From Actinomadura kijaniata NBRC 14229 (GTDB lineage Bacteria; Actinomycetota; Actinomycetes; Streptosporangiales; Streptosporangiaceae): 64,000 nucleotides of DNA. A program made the translations under genes and the position numbers. Location of the stretch: assembly GCF_001552175.1 (NCBI RefSeq), contig NZ_BCQR01000025.1:25084-89083 (forward strand), read 5' to 3'. Positions within the stretch are counted from its first letter, which is position 1. Every line of letters begins with the position of its first letter. Under the pieces are notes generated by a model. It was given only the letters and a program-made list of their open reading frames with translations, was not told the origin of the DNA and did not search any database. Below, piece after piece: positions 24,485-33,804 of this stretch.

Positions 24485-25857
24485 CCACCACCCTCGAACC
24501 CCCGGACTCCGCCGCGACCGCCCCCGAACCTCCCCGGGGCGGGGTGCTGGCGGGAAGGTTCCGCGCGCCCACGATCGGCATCGTGATGCTGGTGACGCTG
24601 CTGGCGTTCGAGGCCATGGCGGTCGGCACCGCCATGCCGGTCGTCGCCCGCGACCTGAACGGCCTGGCGCTGTACGCCTGGGGCTTCTCCGCGACGCTGA
24701 TCGCCAGCCTGCTCGCCACCGTGCTGTCGGGCGGCTGGGTGGACCGTTCCGGACCGGCCCGGCCCCTGCTGGCGGGCCTGGTGACGTTCGTGGCGGGACT
24801 GCTGGCGTCGGGCCTGGCCCCGACGATGTGGCTGTTCGTGGCGGGCCGGGCCGTGCAGGGCATCGGCAGCGGCCTGTCGATGGTCGCGCTGTACGTGGTG
24901 ATCGCGCGGGTGTACCCCGAGACGCTGCGGCCCCGCGTGTTCGCGGCGCTGTCGGCGGCGTGGGTGCTGCCGTCGCTGATCGGCCCGGCGGTCGGCGGCG
25001 CCATCGCCGAGCACGCGGGCTGGCGCTGGGTGTTCCTCGGGCTGATCCCGCTGGTCGTCCCGGCGGCGGCGCTGCTGGTCCCGGCCATGCGCGACCTGCG
25101 GGCCGCCGGACGGGCCACCCCGACGAGCCCGGTGCGCTACCTGGCGGCCGTCACGCTGGCCGCCGGCGCGGGCGCGCTGCTGTACGTGCTGGACCACCCC
25201 ACCTGGGTGCTGGTCCCGGTCGCGGCCGCCGCCGTGGCGGGCCTGGCGTTCGGGCTGACCCGGCTGCTGCCCGCCGGAACGGCGCGGCTGGGCCGCGGCC
25301 TGCCCAGCATCGTCGCGACGCGCGGGATGCTGTCGGGCGCGTTCTTCGGCATGGACGTGTTCATCCCGCTCGCCCTGACCAGGATGCACCACTTCTCCCC
25401 CACCCAGGCGGGGGTCACGCTGACCGTCGGCGCGCTCGGCTGGTCGGTCGCCTCGCAGGTCCAGGGCCGGTCCCGGCGGTCCCGCGCGTTCTTCGTGCGG
25501 CTCGGCGCGGTGCTGGTCACCGCCGGGATCGTCGGCGTGACGCTCGCGCTCCAGGTGAACGGCTGGGCCGCCGCGCCCGCCTGGATCCTCGGCGGCGCGG
25601 GCATGGGCTTCGCCATCTCCAGCCTCTCGGTGCTGACGCTCGACCAGTCCGCCGAGCAGGAGCAGGGCGCCAACTCCTCCGCCCTGCAGATCAGCGACAC
25701 CCTCGGCTCGTCCCTGGTCGTCGGCGTCGCCGGAGCCCTGGTCACCGGGCTGGGCACCGACCGGCTGGAACTCGGCCTGGTCGTCGCCGGAGCCCTGTTC
25801 GCGGCCATCGCCGCACTCGGAATCGTCGCGGCCCTCCGCCTGGAGACCCGCCCCTGA
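24481..25857 (+). CDS. MFS transporter
   Basis: A 458-residue major facilitator. The N-terminus is proline-rich (residues 1-22), then membrane helices begin. The loop after helix 2 reads GWVDRSGPARPLLAG, and GRAVQGIGSGLSMVALYVVIARVYPETLRPRVF fits drug:H+ antiporter families; the C-terminus has AISSLSVLTLDQSAEQEQGANSSALQISDTLG. About 12 helices can be placed. It is coupled to the SDR by an ATGA overlap. The QueA-like gene starts 16 bp downstream in the same direction, suggesting one operon. Confidence 0.92.
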   Translation: MTTTLEPPDSAATAPEPPRGGVLAGRFRAPTIGIVMLVTLLAFEAMAVGTAMPVVARDLNGLALYAWGFSATLIASLLATVLSGGWVDRSGPARPLLAGLVTFVAGLLASGLAPTMWLFVAGRAVQGIGSGLSMVALYVVIARVYPETLRPRVFAALSAAWVLPSLIGPAVGGAIAEHAGWRWVFLGLIPLVVPAAALLVPAMRDLRAAGRATPTSPVRYLAAVTLAAGAGALLYVLDHPTWVLVPVAAAAVAGLAFGLTRLLPAGTARLGRGLPSIVATRGMLSGAFFGMDVFIPLALTRMHHFSPTQAGVTLTVGALGWSVASQVQGRSRRSRAFFVRLGAVLVTAGIVGVTLALQVNGWAAAPAWILGGAGMGFAISSLSVLTLDQSAEQEQGANSSALQISDTLGSSLVVGVAGALVTGLGTDRLELGLVVAGALFAAIAALGIVAALRLETRP

Positions 25858-25873
25858 CAGGAGACCCGATGTC

Positions 25874-26896
25874 ATGAACGTGCTCCTCGACTTCGAACTG
25901 CCCGCCTCCCTGGAGGCCCACGAGCCTCCCGAGGCCCGCGGCCGCGCCCGCGACGGCGTGCGGCTGCTGGTCGGCCGCCGGGCCGACGGGCAGGTGAGCC
26001 ACCACGGGTTCGGTGACCTGCCGGACCTGCTGTCGCCCGGTGACCTGCTCGTGGTGAACACCTCCGCGACGCTGCCCGCCGCGGTCCGCCTCGACCGGAT
26101 CGCCGTCCACTTCTCCACCCCGCTGCCCGGCGGCGACGACCGGACCTGGCTGGTGGAGCTGCGGCGGCGGGCCGGCAAGGGCAGCGAGCCCTACCGGGGC
26201 GGCTCCCCCGGCGAGTGGATCCCGATGCCGGGCGGGGCGACGCTGACGCTGGCCGCCCGGCACACCGGACGGCTGTGGCGGGCGCGGCTGAGCACCGACG
26301 TCGTCCCGTACCTGCGGCGGCACGGCGTTCCCATCCGGTACGGGTACGTGCGGCGGGACTGGCCGACCGCGGCGTACCAGACGGCGTTCGCGTCCGACCG
26401 GTCGACCGGCAGCGCCGAGATGCCGAGCGCGGGACGGCCGTTCACGCCCGAGCTGGTCACGCGGCTGGTGTCCCGGGGAGTGCTGATCACTCCCGTCACG
26501 CTGCACACCGGCGTCGCCTCGCCCGAGGCGCACGAGCCCCCCTACCCCGAGCGCTACGAGGTGCCCGAGGCCACGGCCGCGCTGGTCGGGCACGTCCGGG
26601 GCCGCGGCGGACGCGTGATCGCGGTCGGCACCACCGTCGTGCGGGCGCTGGAGACGGCGTTCGACGGCGAACGCGTGCGGGCCTCGCGCGGCTGGACCGA
26701 GCACGTCGTCACCCCCGAACGCGGCGTCCACACCGTGGACGGGCTGCTCACCGGCCTGCACGAGCCGAGGTCGTCGCACCTGATGATGCTGTCGGCGATC
26801 GCCGGATCGGACCTGCTCTCCGACGTGTACGCGGCGGCGCTCGCCGAGGGCTACCTCTGGCACGAGTTCGGGGACATGAACCTTCTCGTGCCGTGA
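25874..26896 (+). CDS. QueA-like S-adenosylmethionine:tRNA ribosyltransferase-isomerase
   Basis: A 340-residue member of the QueA family, which adds the epoxycyclopentane of queuosine precursors using SAM. Recognisable blocks: LVVNTSATLPAAVR, YQTAFASDRSTGSAEMPSAGRPFT (equivalent to the GSVAAPTAGLHFT block, but diverged), VGTTVVRALE, RSSHLMMLSAIAG and FGDMNLL. Actinobacterial QueA-like proteins are often found without the rest of the queuosine pathway, and none is seen here, so its real role may differ. Normal length. Follows the MFS gene by 16 bp. Confidence 0.85.
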   Translation: MNVLLDFELPASLEAHEPPEARGRARDGVRLLVGRRADGQVSHHGFGDLPDLLSPGDLLVVNTSATLPAAVRLDRIAVHFSTPLPGGDDRTWLVELRRRAGKGSEPYRGGSPGEWIPMPGGATLTLAARHTGRLWRARLSTDVVPYLRRHGVPIRYGYVRRDWPTAAYQTAFASDRSTGSAEMPSAGRPFTPELVTRLVSRGVLITPVTLHTGVASPEAHEPPYPERYEVPEATAALVGHVRGRGGRVIAVGTTVVRALETAFDGERVRASRGWTEHVVTPERGVHTVDGLLTGLHEPRSSHLMMLSAIAGSDLLSDVYAAALAEGYLWHEFGDMNLLVP

Positions 26897-26960
26897 GGGC
26901 GTCCCGGATGGTGGACGTCACACACGCCGCCGCCGACGGACCGGTACCGTGGTGAGCAGC

Positions 26961-28172
26961 ATGGACGGCTCACCACAGCGCACGCTGCTCATCACGCTCA
27001 CCGGCCGCGACCGCCCCGGGGTGACGTCGCGTCTGTTCACCACGCTGGCCGAGTTCCCGCTGACCGTCGTCGACGTCGAGCAGGTCGTCATCCGCGGCCG
27101 CCTCGTCCTCGGCGTCCTGGTCGCCTACGACGGCGGCGCCGACATCGGGCAGGTGTGGCAGGCCGCCGAACGCGTCGCCACCGACCTCGACATGGAGGTC
27201 GAGCTGTCCACCGGCCGCGACAAGTCGGTGCCGCGCCGCCGGGGACGCCTGCACGTCACCGTGCTCGGCGCGCCGCTGAAGCCCGCCGCCATGGCCGGGA
27301 TCGCGGGCCGGATCGCCGCCAACGGCGCCAACATCGACCGCATCGAGCGCCTCGCGCACTACCCCGTCACCTGCATCGAGATGGACGTGTCGGGGGCCGA
27401 CCCCGAGGGGCTGCGGGCCGCGCTCGCCGTGGAGGCCGCCGAGCGGCAGGTGGACGTGGCCGTCCAGCCGGGCGGGCTGCACCGCCGCGCCAAGCGCCTG
27501 ATCGTGATGGACGTCGACTCGACCCTGATCCAGGGCGAGGTCATCGAGCTGCTCGCCGAGCACGCCGGGTGCCTGGACGAGGTCGCCAAGGTCACCGAGG
27601 CCGCCATGCGCGGCGAGCTCGACTTCGAGGGGTCGCTGCGCGAGCGCGTCGCCCTGCTGGCCGGGCTCGACGCCGCCGCGATCGACGACGTCCGCCGGAA
27701 GGTGCGCCTGGCGTCCGGGGCGCGCACGATGGTGCGGACGCTCAAGCGGCTGGACTACAAGTTCGCGATCGTCAGCGGCGGGTTCACGCAGGTCACCGAC
27801 GCGCTGGTGGAGGACCTGGGGATCGACTACTCGGCCGCCAACACGCTGGAGATCGCGAACGGCAAGCTCACCGGCCGCGTCGTCGGGCCCGTGATCGACC
27901 GCGCCGGGAAGGCCACCGCGCTGGAGCGGTTCGCCCGCGAGGCGGGCATCCCGGTCAGCCAGACCGTCGCGATCGGCGACGGCGCCAACGACCTGGACAT
28001 GCTCCAGGCCGCCGGGCTCGGCATCGCCTACAACGCCAAGCCCGTCGTCCGGCAGGCCGCCGACACCGCCGTGAACGTCCCCTACCTCGACACGATCCTG
28101 TTCCTGCTGGGGATCTCCCGGGAGGAGATCGAAGCGGCCGACGCCGCCGACCCGGGCACTCCCGCCGACTGA
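26961..28172 (+). CDS. serB: Phosphoserine phosphatase with two ACT domains
   Basis: A 403-residue SerB, the last step of serine synthesis. Two ACT-type domains (LLITLTGRDRPGVTSRLF, then LHVTVLGAPLKPAAMAGI) precede the HAD phosphatase domain with MDVDSTLIQGEVIE (nucleophile Asp), SGGFTQV, and the C-terminal IGDGANDLDML. The layout matches actinobacterial SerB2 proteins, where ACT domains bind amino acids. I chose the ATG at 26961 after GGTGAG; in-frame GTGs at 26949 and 26952 would add four residues. Confidence 0.95.
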   Translation: MDGSPQRTLLITLTGRDRPGVTSRLFTTLAEFPLTVVDVEQVVIRGRLVLGVLVAYDGGADIGQVWQAAERVATDLDMEVELSTGRDKSVPRRRGRLHVTVLGAPLKPAAMAGIAGRIAANGANIDRIERLAHYPVTCIEMDVSGADPEGLRAALAVEAAERQVDVAVQPGGLHRRAKRLIVMDVDSTLIQGEVIELLAEHAGCLDEVAKVTEAAMRGELDFEGSLRERVALLAGLDAAAIDDVRRKVRLASGARTMVRTLKRLDYKFAIVSGGFTQVTDALVEDLGIDYSAANTLEIANGKLTGRVVGPVIDRAGKATALERFAREAGIPVSQTVAIGDGANDLDMLQAAGLGIAYNAKPVVRQAADTAVNVPYLDTILFLLGISREEIEAADAADPGTPAD

Positions 28173-28228
28173 TGCCGCCCGTGCCCCGATGTGATCGTTC
28201 CGGCTGATCGCGGGGTAAGGGGGGAGAC

Positions 28229-30493
28229 GTGGCGTTCGAGGGGTTCCGGGAGAGTCTGGCCCGGATCGAGGGGCGGGCCGCCCCGTTCTACGGGCTGGCC
28301 GCCGCGCTCGCGATGGCCGTTCCGCTGCTGGCCGGGGCCGCCACCGGACACGCCGCCCAGGGGGCGATGATCGCGCTGGGGGCGTACCTGGTGGCGCTGC
28401 GCGCCCCCGAGGGCCCCTACGGCCACCGCGCCCGCAACCTGGCCAGCGCCGTGCTCGTCGTCGCCGCCGGGGCGACGGTCGGCGGGCACCTGGCCGGGCA
28501 CACCTGGCTGGCGGTGCTGGTGGTGCCGCCGATCGTGGCGCTCGGCAGCATGATCACTTGGATCGGTCCCACGGCGGCGCTGGCGGTGCTGCTGACGGCC
28601 GTCCGGCCGCCCACCCACGACGTCGTCTACAACGGCTTCCTGGAGCTGCTCGGCGGGCTGCTGGCCAGCCTGCTGCTGCTCGCGCCGTGGCCCGCGCGGC
28701 GGCTGCGGCCCCTGCGGGCGGCGCTGGCGGAGGCGGCCGACGCCGTCGCCGAGGCCCTGGACGCGGTCGCCCAGGAGATCGGGACGTCCGACACCTCCGC
28801 GCTGGACGCCGTGGACATCACCGACCCCGACCTGGCGGCGGTGACCCGCGTGCCGGTCTGGGAGGAACGGCGGCGCGCCGCGTCGCGGGCGATCGGGGCG
28901 GCCCGCACCACCGTGGGCTTCTACCGCGCGGGCCGCAACCGGGAGGAGCCGTCCCGCCCCGAACGTCTCATCGACGCCCTCGCGCGGATCATGCACGAGA
29001 CGGTGGCGCTGCGGACGCTGGTCGAGGCGGCGGGCCGCCGCCCGCCGGACCGCGAGTGGGAGATGGAGGCGCGGGTCGCCGTGGCCGCGCTCGCCGCCCG
29101 CGTCCGGCTGCTGGCCGGGGCGGTCGCCCGCCCCGGCGACGCGCCGCTGGGCTCGATGGAGTCGATGGCGGTGCGGCGGCTGGCCCGCCAGTCCGAGAAG
29201 ATCCGCCGCGCCGGGCTGGCCGGGGACGAGGACCTGGTGGCGGCCGCGCTGATCGGGCAGGTCCGGCGGTCCATCGACCGGATCGCGGGCTCGGTGGACG
29301 CGGCCCGCCGGATCGTCGCGGGCGGCGTCCGCATCGGCGTCGGCCCGCCCCGCCGACTGCCCGCCCCGCACCCGGTGTCGGCGTGGGACCGGATGGGACG
29401 GGCGGTGCGGACCCGTTCCCCCGGCTTCCGGCAGGTCACCCGGGTGGGGCTGACGGTCGCGGTGGCGATGGCGCTGGCCGCCGCGCTGAGGCTGCCGCAC
29501 GGCCACTGGATGTCGCTGACGGTGATGATGTGCCTGCGCGGCACCTACGGCGAGACCGTGACGCGCCTGACGCAGCGGATCGTCGGCACGGCCGTGGGGT
29601 CGATCGTCGCCGCGGTGCTGCTGGCGCTGGCCCCGAACCAGACGACGGCCGCGTTGATCCTGTTCGGCTTCGCCCTGCTGGGCTTCACGATGCGGCCGGT
29701 GAACTTCGCCTACTGGGCGCTGTTCGGCACTCCGCTGGCGATGATGCTGCTGGACTTCTCGACGCCCTCGGACTGGACGGCGGCCGGGGAGCGGATCGCG
29801 CTGACGCTGGCGGGCGGGGGGCTGGCGTTCCTGGCGGTCCGCCTCCTGTGGCCGACGGGCCACGCCGAGCGCCTGCCCGTCCAGCTGGGCAGGATGCTGA
29901 CGGCCCACGCGGACCTGGCGCGTTCGGCGGCCGAGGTCGTGGAGGGCGAACGCGAGACCCTGCCCCACGACCGGCTGGTCGCCGCCGAGCAGGCGGCCGA
30001 GACGGTGTCGGAGACCCGCACCCGCCTGGCCGACGAACGCGTCCCCGACACCGAGCGGATCTCCCGGCTGCGGTCGACGGTGGCCGCCGCCCACCGCGTC
30101 CGCGACCACCTGATCGCGGTGGGCCGGATGGCGCGCGAGCAGTCGGTCGACGCGGGCCCGATCCCGGAGATCCTGGACCGCATCGCCGACCGCCTGGAGG
30201 AGGCGGCCGACGAGATCGAGGAGTCGGGGGACCTGAGCGGCGCCCCCGAGGCCCCGACCCCGGCCGAACGCCTGGACGAGGAGTTCGCCGACCTGGACGA
30301 CCACCTGTCCTCGCTGGCCAAGCGCCGCCGCGCGGAGGTGGCGGCGGGCGTGGGCACCGACGAGTTCACGCCGCTGCGCCACGCGCTGCTCCAGGTCTCG
30401 GGAACGCGCTACGCGGTCCGCGCCCTGCGCCGCGACACCGAAGAGATGATCGACACCGCCGCCCACTCCACCCGGACCCCCGCGAGCCGGTGA
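28229..30493 (+). CDS. FUSC-family (YccS/YhfK-like) integral membrane protein
   Basis: A 754-residue protein with two membrane blocks. The first (about residues 15-160) has at least five helices; the second (about 385-520, starting RVGLTVAVAMALAAALRLPHGHW) is the FUSC domain with RGTYGETVTRLTQRIVGTAVGSIVA and FGTPLAMMLLDFSTP. Between and after lie charged cytoplasmic coiled-coil regions. FUSC proteins export aromatic acids or similar compounds, but function is mostly inferred. GTG start at 28229. It is 56 bp after serB and could be in the same transcript. Confidence 0.9.
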   Translation: MAFEGFRESLARIEGRAAPFYGLAAALAMAVPLLAGAATGHAAQGAMIALGAYLVALRAPEGPYGHRARNLASAVLVVAAGATVGGHLAGHTWLAVLVVPPIVALGSMITWIGPTAALAVLLTAVRPPTHDVVYNGFLELLGGLLASLLLLAPWPARRLRPLRAALAEAADAVAEALDAVAQEIGTSDTSALDAVDITDPDLAAVTRVPVWEERRRAASRAIGAARTTVGFYRAGRNREEPSRPERLIDALARIMHETVALRTLVEAAGRRPPDREWEMEARVAVAALAARVRLLAGAVARPGDAPLGSMESMAVRRLARQSEKIRRAGLAGDEDLVAAALIGQVRRSIDRIAGSVDAARRIVAGGVRIGVGPPRRLPAPHPVSAWDRMGRAVRTRSPGFRQVTRVGLTVAVAMALAAALRLPHGHWMSLTVMMCLRGTYGETVTRLTQRIVGTAVGSIVAAVLLALAPNQTTAALILFGFALLGFTMRPVNFAYWALFGTPLAMMLLDFSTPSDWTAAGERIALTLAGGGLAFLAVRLLWPTGHAERLPVQLGRMLTAHADLARSAAEVVEGERETLPHDRLVAAEQAAETVSETRTRLADERVPDTERISRLRSTVAAAHRVRDHLIAVGRMAREQSVDAGPIPEILDRIADRLEEAADEIEESGDLSGAPEAPTPAERLDEEFADLDDHLSSLAKRRRAEVAAGVGTDEFTPLRHALLQVSGTRYAVRALRRDTEEMIDTAAHSTRTPASR

Positions 30494-30503
30494 CCCGACG
30501 GGG

Positions 30504-30974
30504 TCAGGCGGACCTGGGAGTGCGGTAGGTCGTCAGGGTTCCCGCGCCTCGGCGGAGGTCCGTCCAGGGGGCCGGGAGGTCGATGACCGCCAGGGCGCAG
30601 GTCGGGAACTCCTGCGGGGCCTCGGCCGTGAGGTCGTGGACCACCTGGTGCATGGACGGGTTGTGGCCCACCACCAGCAGCGTCCCCACCGCGTCGTCGG
30701 CCTGGCGGGCCAGGTCCAGGACGACGTCCGGGTCGTTGTCGTAGAGGGTCGGCTCGTACGACACGGGGGTCTTCAGGTCCAGCAGCGCGAACGTCTCGCG
30801 GGTGCGGGCCGCCGTCGAGACCAGGGCGCGGTCGGGGACCAGGTCGTGGGCGCGCAGCCAGTCGCCGGTCGCGGCCGCGTCGCGGCGGCCCCGGTCGGCC
30901 AGGGTGCGGTCGGAGTCGGGCAGCCCGAGGCCCGTGACGGCCTTGGCGTGGCGCAGCACGATGAGCGTCGGCAT
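30504..30974 (-). CDS. sixA: SixA-type phosphohistidine phosphatase
   Basis: A 156-residue histidine phosphatase of the SixA branch. The RHG-type motif is LRHAK (residues 6-10), with GDWLRAHDLVPDRALVSTAARTRET and VVGHNPSMHQ carrying the second catalytic His. SixA dephosphorylates phosphohistidine in phosphorelays in E. coli; in actinobacteria the target is unknown. The ATG at 30974 gives MPTLIVLRHAK; the upstream frame extension has no domain value. Convergent with the FUSC gene (10 bp between stops). Confidence 0.93.
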   Translation of the reverse strand: MPTLIVLRHAKAVTGLGLPDSDRTLADRGRRDAAATGDWLRAHDLVPDRALVSTAARTRETFALLDLKTPVSYEPTLYDNDPDVVLDLARQADDAVGTLLVVGHNPSMHQVVHDLTAEAPQEFPTCALAVIDLPAPWTDLRRGAGTLTTYRTPRSA

Positions 30975-31062
30975 GCCCGCCACCCTAGTCAGCCGGGCAG
31001 GGCCTGTTTCAACGTGGACCCCGGCCACCCACGGGAGCGCGTCACCTGGCCTCCGGACCCGA

Positions 31063-31137
31063 CGTCGCGCTCACCAAGACCTGGTGAGAAGCGAGCCCCC
31101 AGGGCGAGCGCCGTAGGCCAGGGCTTTGGAACACGAC
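31063..31137 (-). repeat. Dispersed repeat family B, copy B1
   Basis: About 75 bp that match, on the opposite strand, copy B2 at 42244-42319. Shared blocks include ACGGCGCTCGCC, GGGGCTCGC and CTCACCAG, with only single-base gaps. Within B1 the segment CTCACCAGGTCTTGGTGAG folds into a 7-bp hairpin. It lies between the 39-residue membrane peptide stop and sixA. Confidence 0.75.
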
Positions 31138-31257
31138 CTAGTTCTTGGGGGACGCCGCGTACCCCAGGAGCATCAGCGCCACGAAGATGGCGATCATCGC
31201 GATCAGGATGATCGCGAAGCCCTTGGCCCCGGACACCGTCTTCTTCTCTCCGGTCAT
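31138..31257 (-). CDS. Single-helix membrane peptide, 39 aa
   Basis: A very short frame: MTGEKKTVSGAKGFAIILI is followed by AMIAIFVALMLLGYAASPKN. It has a lysine-rich N-terminus and one membrane helix. The ATG at 31257 follows a GGGGAAAG site, which is good for this size; a longer frame to 31344 exists but has no better start signal. It lies 102 bp downstream of the pyrophosphatase gene and reads the same way, so it may be a small partner of that pump. No family is recognised. Confidence 0.55.
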   Translation of the reverse strand: MTGEKKTVSGAKGFAIILIAMIAIFVALMLLGYAASPKN

Positions 31258-31359
31258 CGTCGCTTTCCCCCACAGGTCTGTACGCGGGCGTGGAGACATC
31301 CGCACCTCGTACAGCGTACGACCGGTGCCCCGAGGTCGGGACACCGGTCGTGGTTGAAC

Positions 31360-33804
31360 TCAGCGGGTCTCGGGCGGGGCCTCCCGTTCGGGCTTGGCGG
31401 TGCGGCCGTTCTCCGCCGGGAGCGGCTCCTCGGGCGCCGCGCCCGGGGTCGCGTCCGGCGCGCCGACGGCGGCGGGCGCGGGCGCGCCCTCGGTGGCCGG
31501 AGCGGAGCCGCCGCTGCCGATCGGGTCGGCGCGGCGCTTGGACACCACGATGGCCGCGACCACCACGGCGACCGCGACGACGGCGATGGCCACGCGCATC
31601 CACAGGTTGCCCGCGTAGGTCACCACGGCGTCGGCGATCAGCAGCGCGACCAGGTTCATCACCTTGATCAGCGGGTTGATCGCGGGTCCGGCGGTGTCCT
31701 TGAACGGGTCGCCGACCGTGTCCCCGATGACCGTGGCGGAGTGCGCCTCGCTGCCCTTGCCGCCGAGCTGCCCCTCCTCGACGAGCTTCTTGGCGTTGTC
31801 CCAGGCGCCGCCGGAGTTGGCGAGGAACACCGCCATCAGCACCCCGGCCGCGATCGCGCCGCCCAGGAACGCCCCCAGCGGCGCGTACCCGAGCGCGAAC
31901 CCGACCGCCAGCGGCGTCATGATCGCCAGGAGCCCGGGGGTGGCCAGCTCGCGCTGCGCGTCGCGGGTGCAGATGTCCACCACGCGGGAGTAGTCGGGCT
32001 GCTGGCTGTAGTCCATGATCCCGGGCTTGCTGCGGAACTGCTCGCGCACCTCCACCACGACCCGGCCCGCCGCCCGGCCGACCGCCATGATCGCCAGGCC
32101 GGAGAACAGGAACACCACCGACGCGCCGACGATCAGGCCGATCAGCACGTTCGGGCTGTCGATCGAGAGGCTGAAGTTCCCGAACGTCCCGAGTGCGTCC
32201 CTGGCCTCCTGGTCGGCGTTCTGCAGCGCGCTCACCACCGTCGTCCGGAACGACCCGAACAGCGCGGTCGCCGCCAGCACCGCCGTGGCGATCGCGATGC
32301 CCTTGGTGATCGCCTTGGTGGTGTTGCCGACCGCGTCGAGGCGTTCCAGCACGGCGGCGGCCTCGCCCTGCACGTCGCCGGACATCTCGGCGATGCCCTG
32401 CGCGTTGTCCGACACCGGGCCGAAGGTGTCCATCGACACGATCACGCCGACGGTGGTGAGCAGCCCGGTCCCGGCCATCGCGACCGCGAACAGCGCGACC
32501 GTGGTGTTCCCGAAGCCCAGCAGGAACGCCCCGTACACCGCACCGGCGATCACCAGCGCCGTGTAGACCGCCGACTCCAGGCCGAGCGAGATGCCCGACA
32601 GGATGACGGTGGCGGGGCCGGTGCGGGCGCTGCCGGTGACCTCCTTGACGGGCTTGCGACTGGTCTCGGTGAAGTAGCCGGTGAGCAGCTGGATCGCGCT
32701 GGCCAGCACGATGCCGATCAGCACCGCGCCGAACGCCACCCAGCGCGGGTCGGCGTCCAGGTCGCGGATCGCCGGGTCGGTGACGCCGGTGAGCTGGGCG
32801 AACGACGACGGCAGGTACAGCAGCGCCGCGATCGCGACGAGCACGGCGGAGATGAGCGCCGACAGGAAGAAGCCCCGGTTGATCGCCGACATGCCGGAGC
32901 GGTCCTTGGCGCGCGGCGCGACCGCGAAGATCCCGATCACCGCCGTGATCACACCGATCATCGGGACGATCAGCGGGAACACCAGGCCCTCGGTCCCGAA
33001 CGCCGCGGTGCCCAGGATCAGCGCGGCGACCAGCATCACCGCGTAGGACTCGAACAGGTCGGCGGCCATCCCGGCGCAGTCGCCGACGTTGTCGCCGACG
33101 TTGTCGGCGATGGTGGCGGGGTTGCGCGGGTCGTCCTCCGGGATGCCCTTCTCGATCTTGCCGACGAGGTCGGCGCCGACGTCGGCGGCCTTGGTGAAGA
33201 TGCCGCCGCCGACCCGCATGAACATCGCCAGCAGCGCCGCTCCGAAGCCGAAGCCCTCCAGCACCTTCGGCGCGTCGCCCTGGTAGGCCAGCACCACCAC
33301 CGCGGCCCCGAACAGGCCCAGGCCCACGGTGAACATCCCGGCCACGCCGCCGGTGCGGAACGCGATCCGCATCGCCTTTCGCTCGCCGTCCCGCTCGCGC
33401 GCGGCGGCGGCGACGCGCACGTTCCCGCGCACCGCCAGCCACATGCCGGTGAACCCGGTGACCGCCGAGAACGCCGCCCCGACGACGAAGAACACCGACC
33501 GGCCGATCCGTTCCCCCATGGAGTCGGCGGGCAGCAGCAACAGCACCAGCGGGATCAGCACCACGAAGATCGCGACGGTGCGGAACTGGCGTTTCAGGTA
33601 GGCGAGCGCGCCGTCCTGCACCGCGCGCGCGATGTTCTGCATCTTCTCGGTGCCCTGACCGGCGGCCAGTACCTCGCGGACCAGGGCGGCGGCGACGGCG
33701 AGCGCCAGCAGGGCGACCACCGCGACGATGACGACCAGGGTCAGGTCGCCGCCACCGAGATCCACTTGCGCGCCGGCCGGGCTCGACAGGGGAAGCCCAG
33801 ACAT
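31360..33804 (-). CDS. hppA: Membrane-bound K+-independent H+-translocating pyrophosphatase
   Basis: An 814-residue integral membrane pump, about 16 helices, that couples pyrophosphate hydrolysis to proton export. Family motifs: GGGIFTKAADVGADLVGK, DDPRNPATIADNVGDNVGD and, near the C-terminus, TVGDPFKDTAGPAINPLIK. The GNTTKAITKG segment, with Lys in the position that distinguishes K+-independent enzymes, points to the K+-independent type. A disordered Pro/Ala/Glu tail of about 75 residues follows the last helix. Start ATG at 33804 with GAGGAGGAC just upstream. The following 39-residue peptide may belong to the same transcript. Confidence 0.96.
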   Translation of the reverse strand: MSGLPLSSPAGAQVDLGGGDLTLVVIVAVVALLALAVAAALVREVLAAGQGTEKMQNIARAVQDGALAYLKRQFRTVAIFVVLIPLVLLLLPADSMGERIGRSVFFVVGAAFSAVTGFTGMWLAVRGNVRVAAAARERDGERKAMRIAFRTGGVAGMFTVGLGLFGAAVVVLAYQGDAPKVLEGFGFGAALLAMFMRVGGGIFTKAADVGADLVGKIEKGIPEDDPRNPATIADNVGDNVGDCAGMAADLFESYAVMLVAALILGTAAFGTEGLVFPLIVPMIGVITAVIGIFAVAPRAKDRSGMSAINRGFFLSALISAVLVAIAALLYLPSSFAQLTGVTDPAIRDLDADPRWVAFGAVLIGIVLASAIQLLTGYFTETSRKPVKEVTGSARTGPATVILSGISLGLESAVYTALVIAGAVYGAFLLGFGNTTVALFAVAMAGTGLLTTVGVIVSMDTFGPVSDNAQGIAEMSGDVQGEAAAVLERLDAVGNTTKAITKGIAIATAVLAATALFGSFRTTVVSALQNADQEARDALGTFGNFSLSIDSPNVLIGLIVGASVVFLFSGLAIMAVGRAAGRVVVEVREQFRSKPGIMDYSQQPDYSRVVDICTRDAQRELATPGLLAIMTPLAVGFALGYAPLGAFLGGAIAAGVLMAVFLANSGGAWDNAKKLVEEGQLGGKGSEAHSATVIGDTVGDPFKDTAGPAINPLIKVMNLVALLIADAVVTYAGNLWMRVAIAVVAVAVVVAAIVVSKRRADPIGSGGSAPATEGAPAPAAVGAPDATPGAAPEEPLPAENGRTAKPEREAPPETR

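Noticed and set aside
28082..30466. Open frame of about 790 codons opposite the FUSC gene
   Set aside because: Antisense shadow with Arg/His/Gly-rich composition and no motif.
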